A stretch of 23,681 nt of DNA, from positions 1 through 23,681 of the forward strand of contig UROR01000023.1 in assembly GCA_900549535.1 (NCBI GenBank), read 5' to 3'. Positions 23,229 through 23,681 of the stretch are shown piece by piece. The stretch's first letter is position 1, and every line of letters starts with the position of its first letter. The notes under the pieces were generated by a model. It worked only from the letters and a program-made list of their open reading frames with translations. It was not told the DNA's origin and did not search any database. The position numbers were made by a program, and so were the translations under genes. Source of the stretch: an uncultured Collinsella sp. Its GTDB lineage: Bacteria; Actinomycetota; Coriobacteriia; Coriobacteriales; Coriobacteriaceae.

Positions 23229-23681
23229 GTGGCTGAGAACCTAAGCAACCAGTCTGTACCCGAAGCCGCGGCGCGCGTCGCTGCCGTGGTCAACCGCCTC
23301 GTTAACCGAATCGGCTCGAATGCCGAGTCCAGGGAGCGTCTCGCCGAGATCGAGATCCCCGAGGAGCTGCGCGACAATCTGGCGCTGTTCTTGCGCCTGG
23401 AGCGCCGTGTGCTTAGCGAGTATGATCCCGAGATCGCGGACCTGTTCGACAAGATTTTGACAGCCGAGATTGTGGTCAATGCCGGCAACCCCGGTACCTG
23501 CGCTGCCGACGAAGCCGTCGACGAGCAGGGCGTGCCCACCGCCGACGAGCCCACTGCCGTGGCATTTCGTGAGGTCGTCGATTTGATCGACAGCCTGCCG
23601 CTCGATAAGCAGCAGGTCATCGTTCGCGCCTTTACGAGCTTTTTCCATCTGGCAAACCTGTCCGAGGAGCAGCTGCACCGC
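23229..23681 (+). CDS. ppc: Phosphoenolpyruvate carboxylase, N-terminal part
   Basis: Open frame running off the right edge, 151 codons visible. The family converts PEP and bicarbonate to oxaloacetate, replenishing C4 acids. The best evidence is the block RAFTSFFHLANLSEEQLHR at the visible end, which matches the conserved PEP carboxylase N-terminal motif (F-x-x-F-H-L-x-N-x-x-E-x-x-H-R). It is preceded by a helical region with NRIGSNAESRERLAEIE and LERRVLSEYDPEI. The catalytic histidine and C-terminal regions lie outside the window. The GTG at 23229 has GGGAGG (23219-23224) 4 nt upstream. An in-frame ATG at 23217 is only 1 nt after AAGGAGG (23209-23215) and is less likely, but the doubled ribosome site leaves the start open. 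Confidence 0.85.
   Translation, partial: MAENLSNQSVPEAAARVAAVVNRLVNRIGSNAESRERLAEIEIPEELRDNLALFLRLERRVLSEYDPEIADLFDKILTAEIVVNAGNPGTCAADEAVDEQGVPTADEPTAVAFREVVDLIDSLPLDKQQVIVRAFTSFFHLANLSEEQLHR

Overview
The window is a high-GC stretch of a bacterial chromosome whose gene content and style look most like a Coriobacteriia gut actinobacterium such as Collinsella. This is inferred from protein resemblance and GC-rich codon use; no rRNA or marker phylogeny is available here. All complete genes lie on the plus strand. Only the 5' end of one secreted-protein gene, at the left edge, is on the minus strand.

Layout. (1) 1-2342: a partial exported protein diverges from a VanR/VanS-type two-component pair. 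(2) 2446-5542: an isolated pstB (phosphate ABC ATPase, no pstSCA or phoU beside it) is followed by a PhoB/PhoP-type regulator and a PhoR-type kinase, ending in a hairpin. (3) 5738-7802: a three-gene tyrosine-phosphorylation module for surface polysaccharide export (Wzz/CpsC-like adaptor, CpsD-like BY-kinase, CpsB-like PHP phosphatase). A GNAT acetyltransferase follows. (4) 8545-10569: htpG (Hsp90), with a terminator-like hairpin in its leader. (5) 10570-12448: a repeat-rich intergenic region. It holds a perfect hairpin, a 99-bp nested palindrome, and an intact IS3-family element (1453 bp, 3-bp target duplication) that has landed in the arm of a GGGGACGTTC-type dispersed palindrome. (6) 12449-17419: two tandem, translationally coupled YhgE/Pip-type giant membrane proteins, then an intrinsic terminator. 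(7) 17621-18604: an EamA/DMT transporter. (8) 18720-21495: an M20 amidohydrolase whose 3' end is fused out of frame to a remnant of a 3'-5' exonuclease gene, then an OFA-like MFS transporter. (9) 21658-end: hisS, then the start of ppc, cut by the window edge.

The left third is devoted to envelope and phosphate sensing plus envelope-polysaccharide control. The right third is housekeeping (HisRS, PEP carboxylase) and transport. The clearest evolutionary events are the IS insertion into a palindrome and the deletion scar at the end of the M20 gene. The IS itself shows both of its expected control devices: a hairpin at its left end that would stop read-through and hide the orfA ribosome site, and an A7 slippery site followed by a 9-bp stem for -1 frameshifting. 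I found no convincing wholly new system. The best leads are the 99-bp palindrome, the leader hairpins ahead of htpG and the EamA gene, the tandem Pip pair with its dyad operator candidate, and the M20/exonuclease scar.
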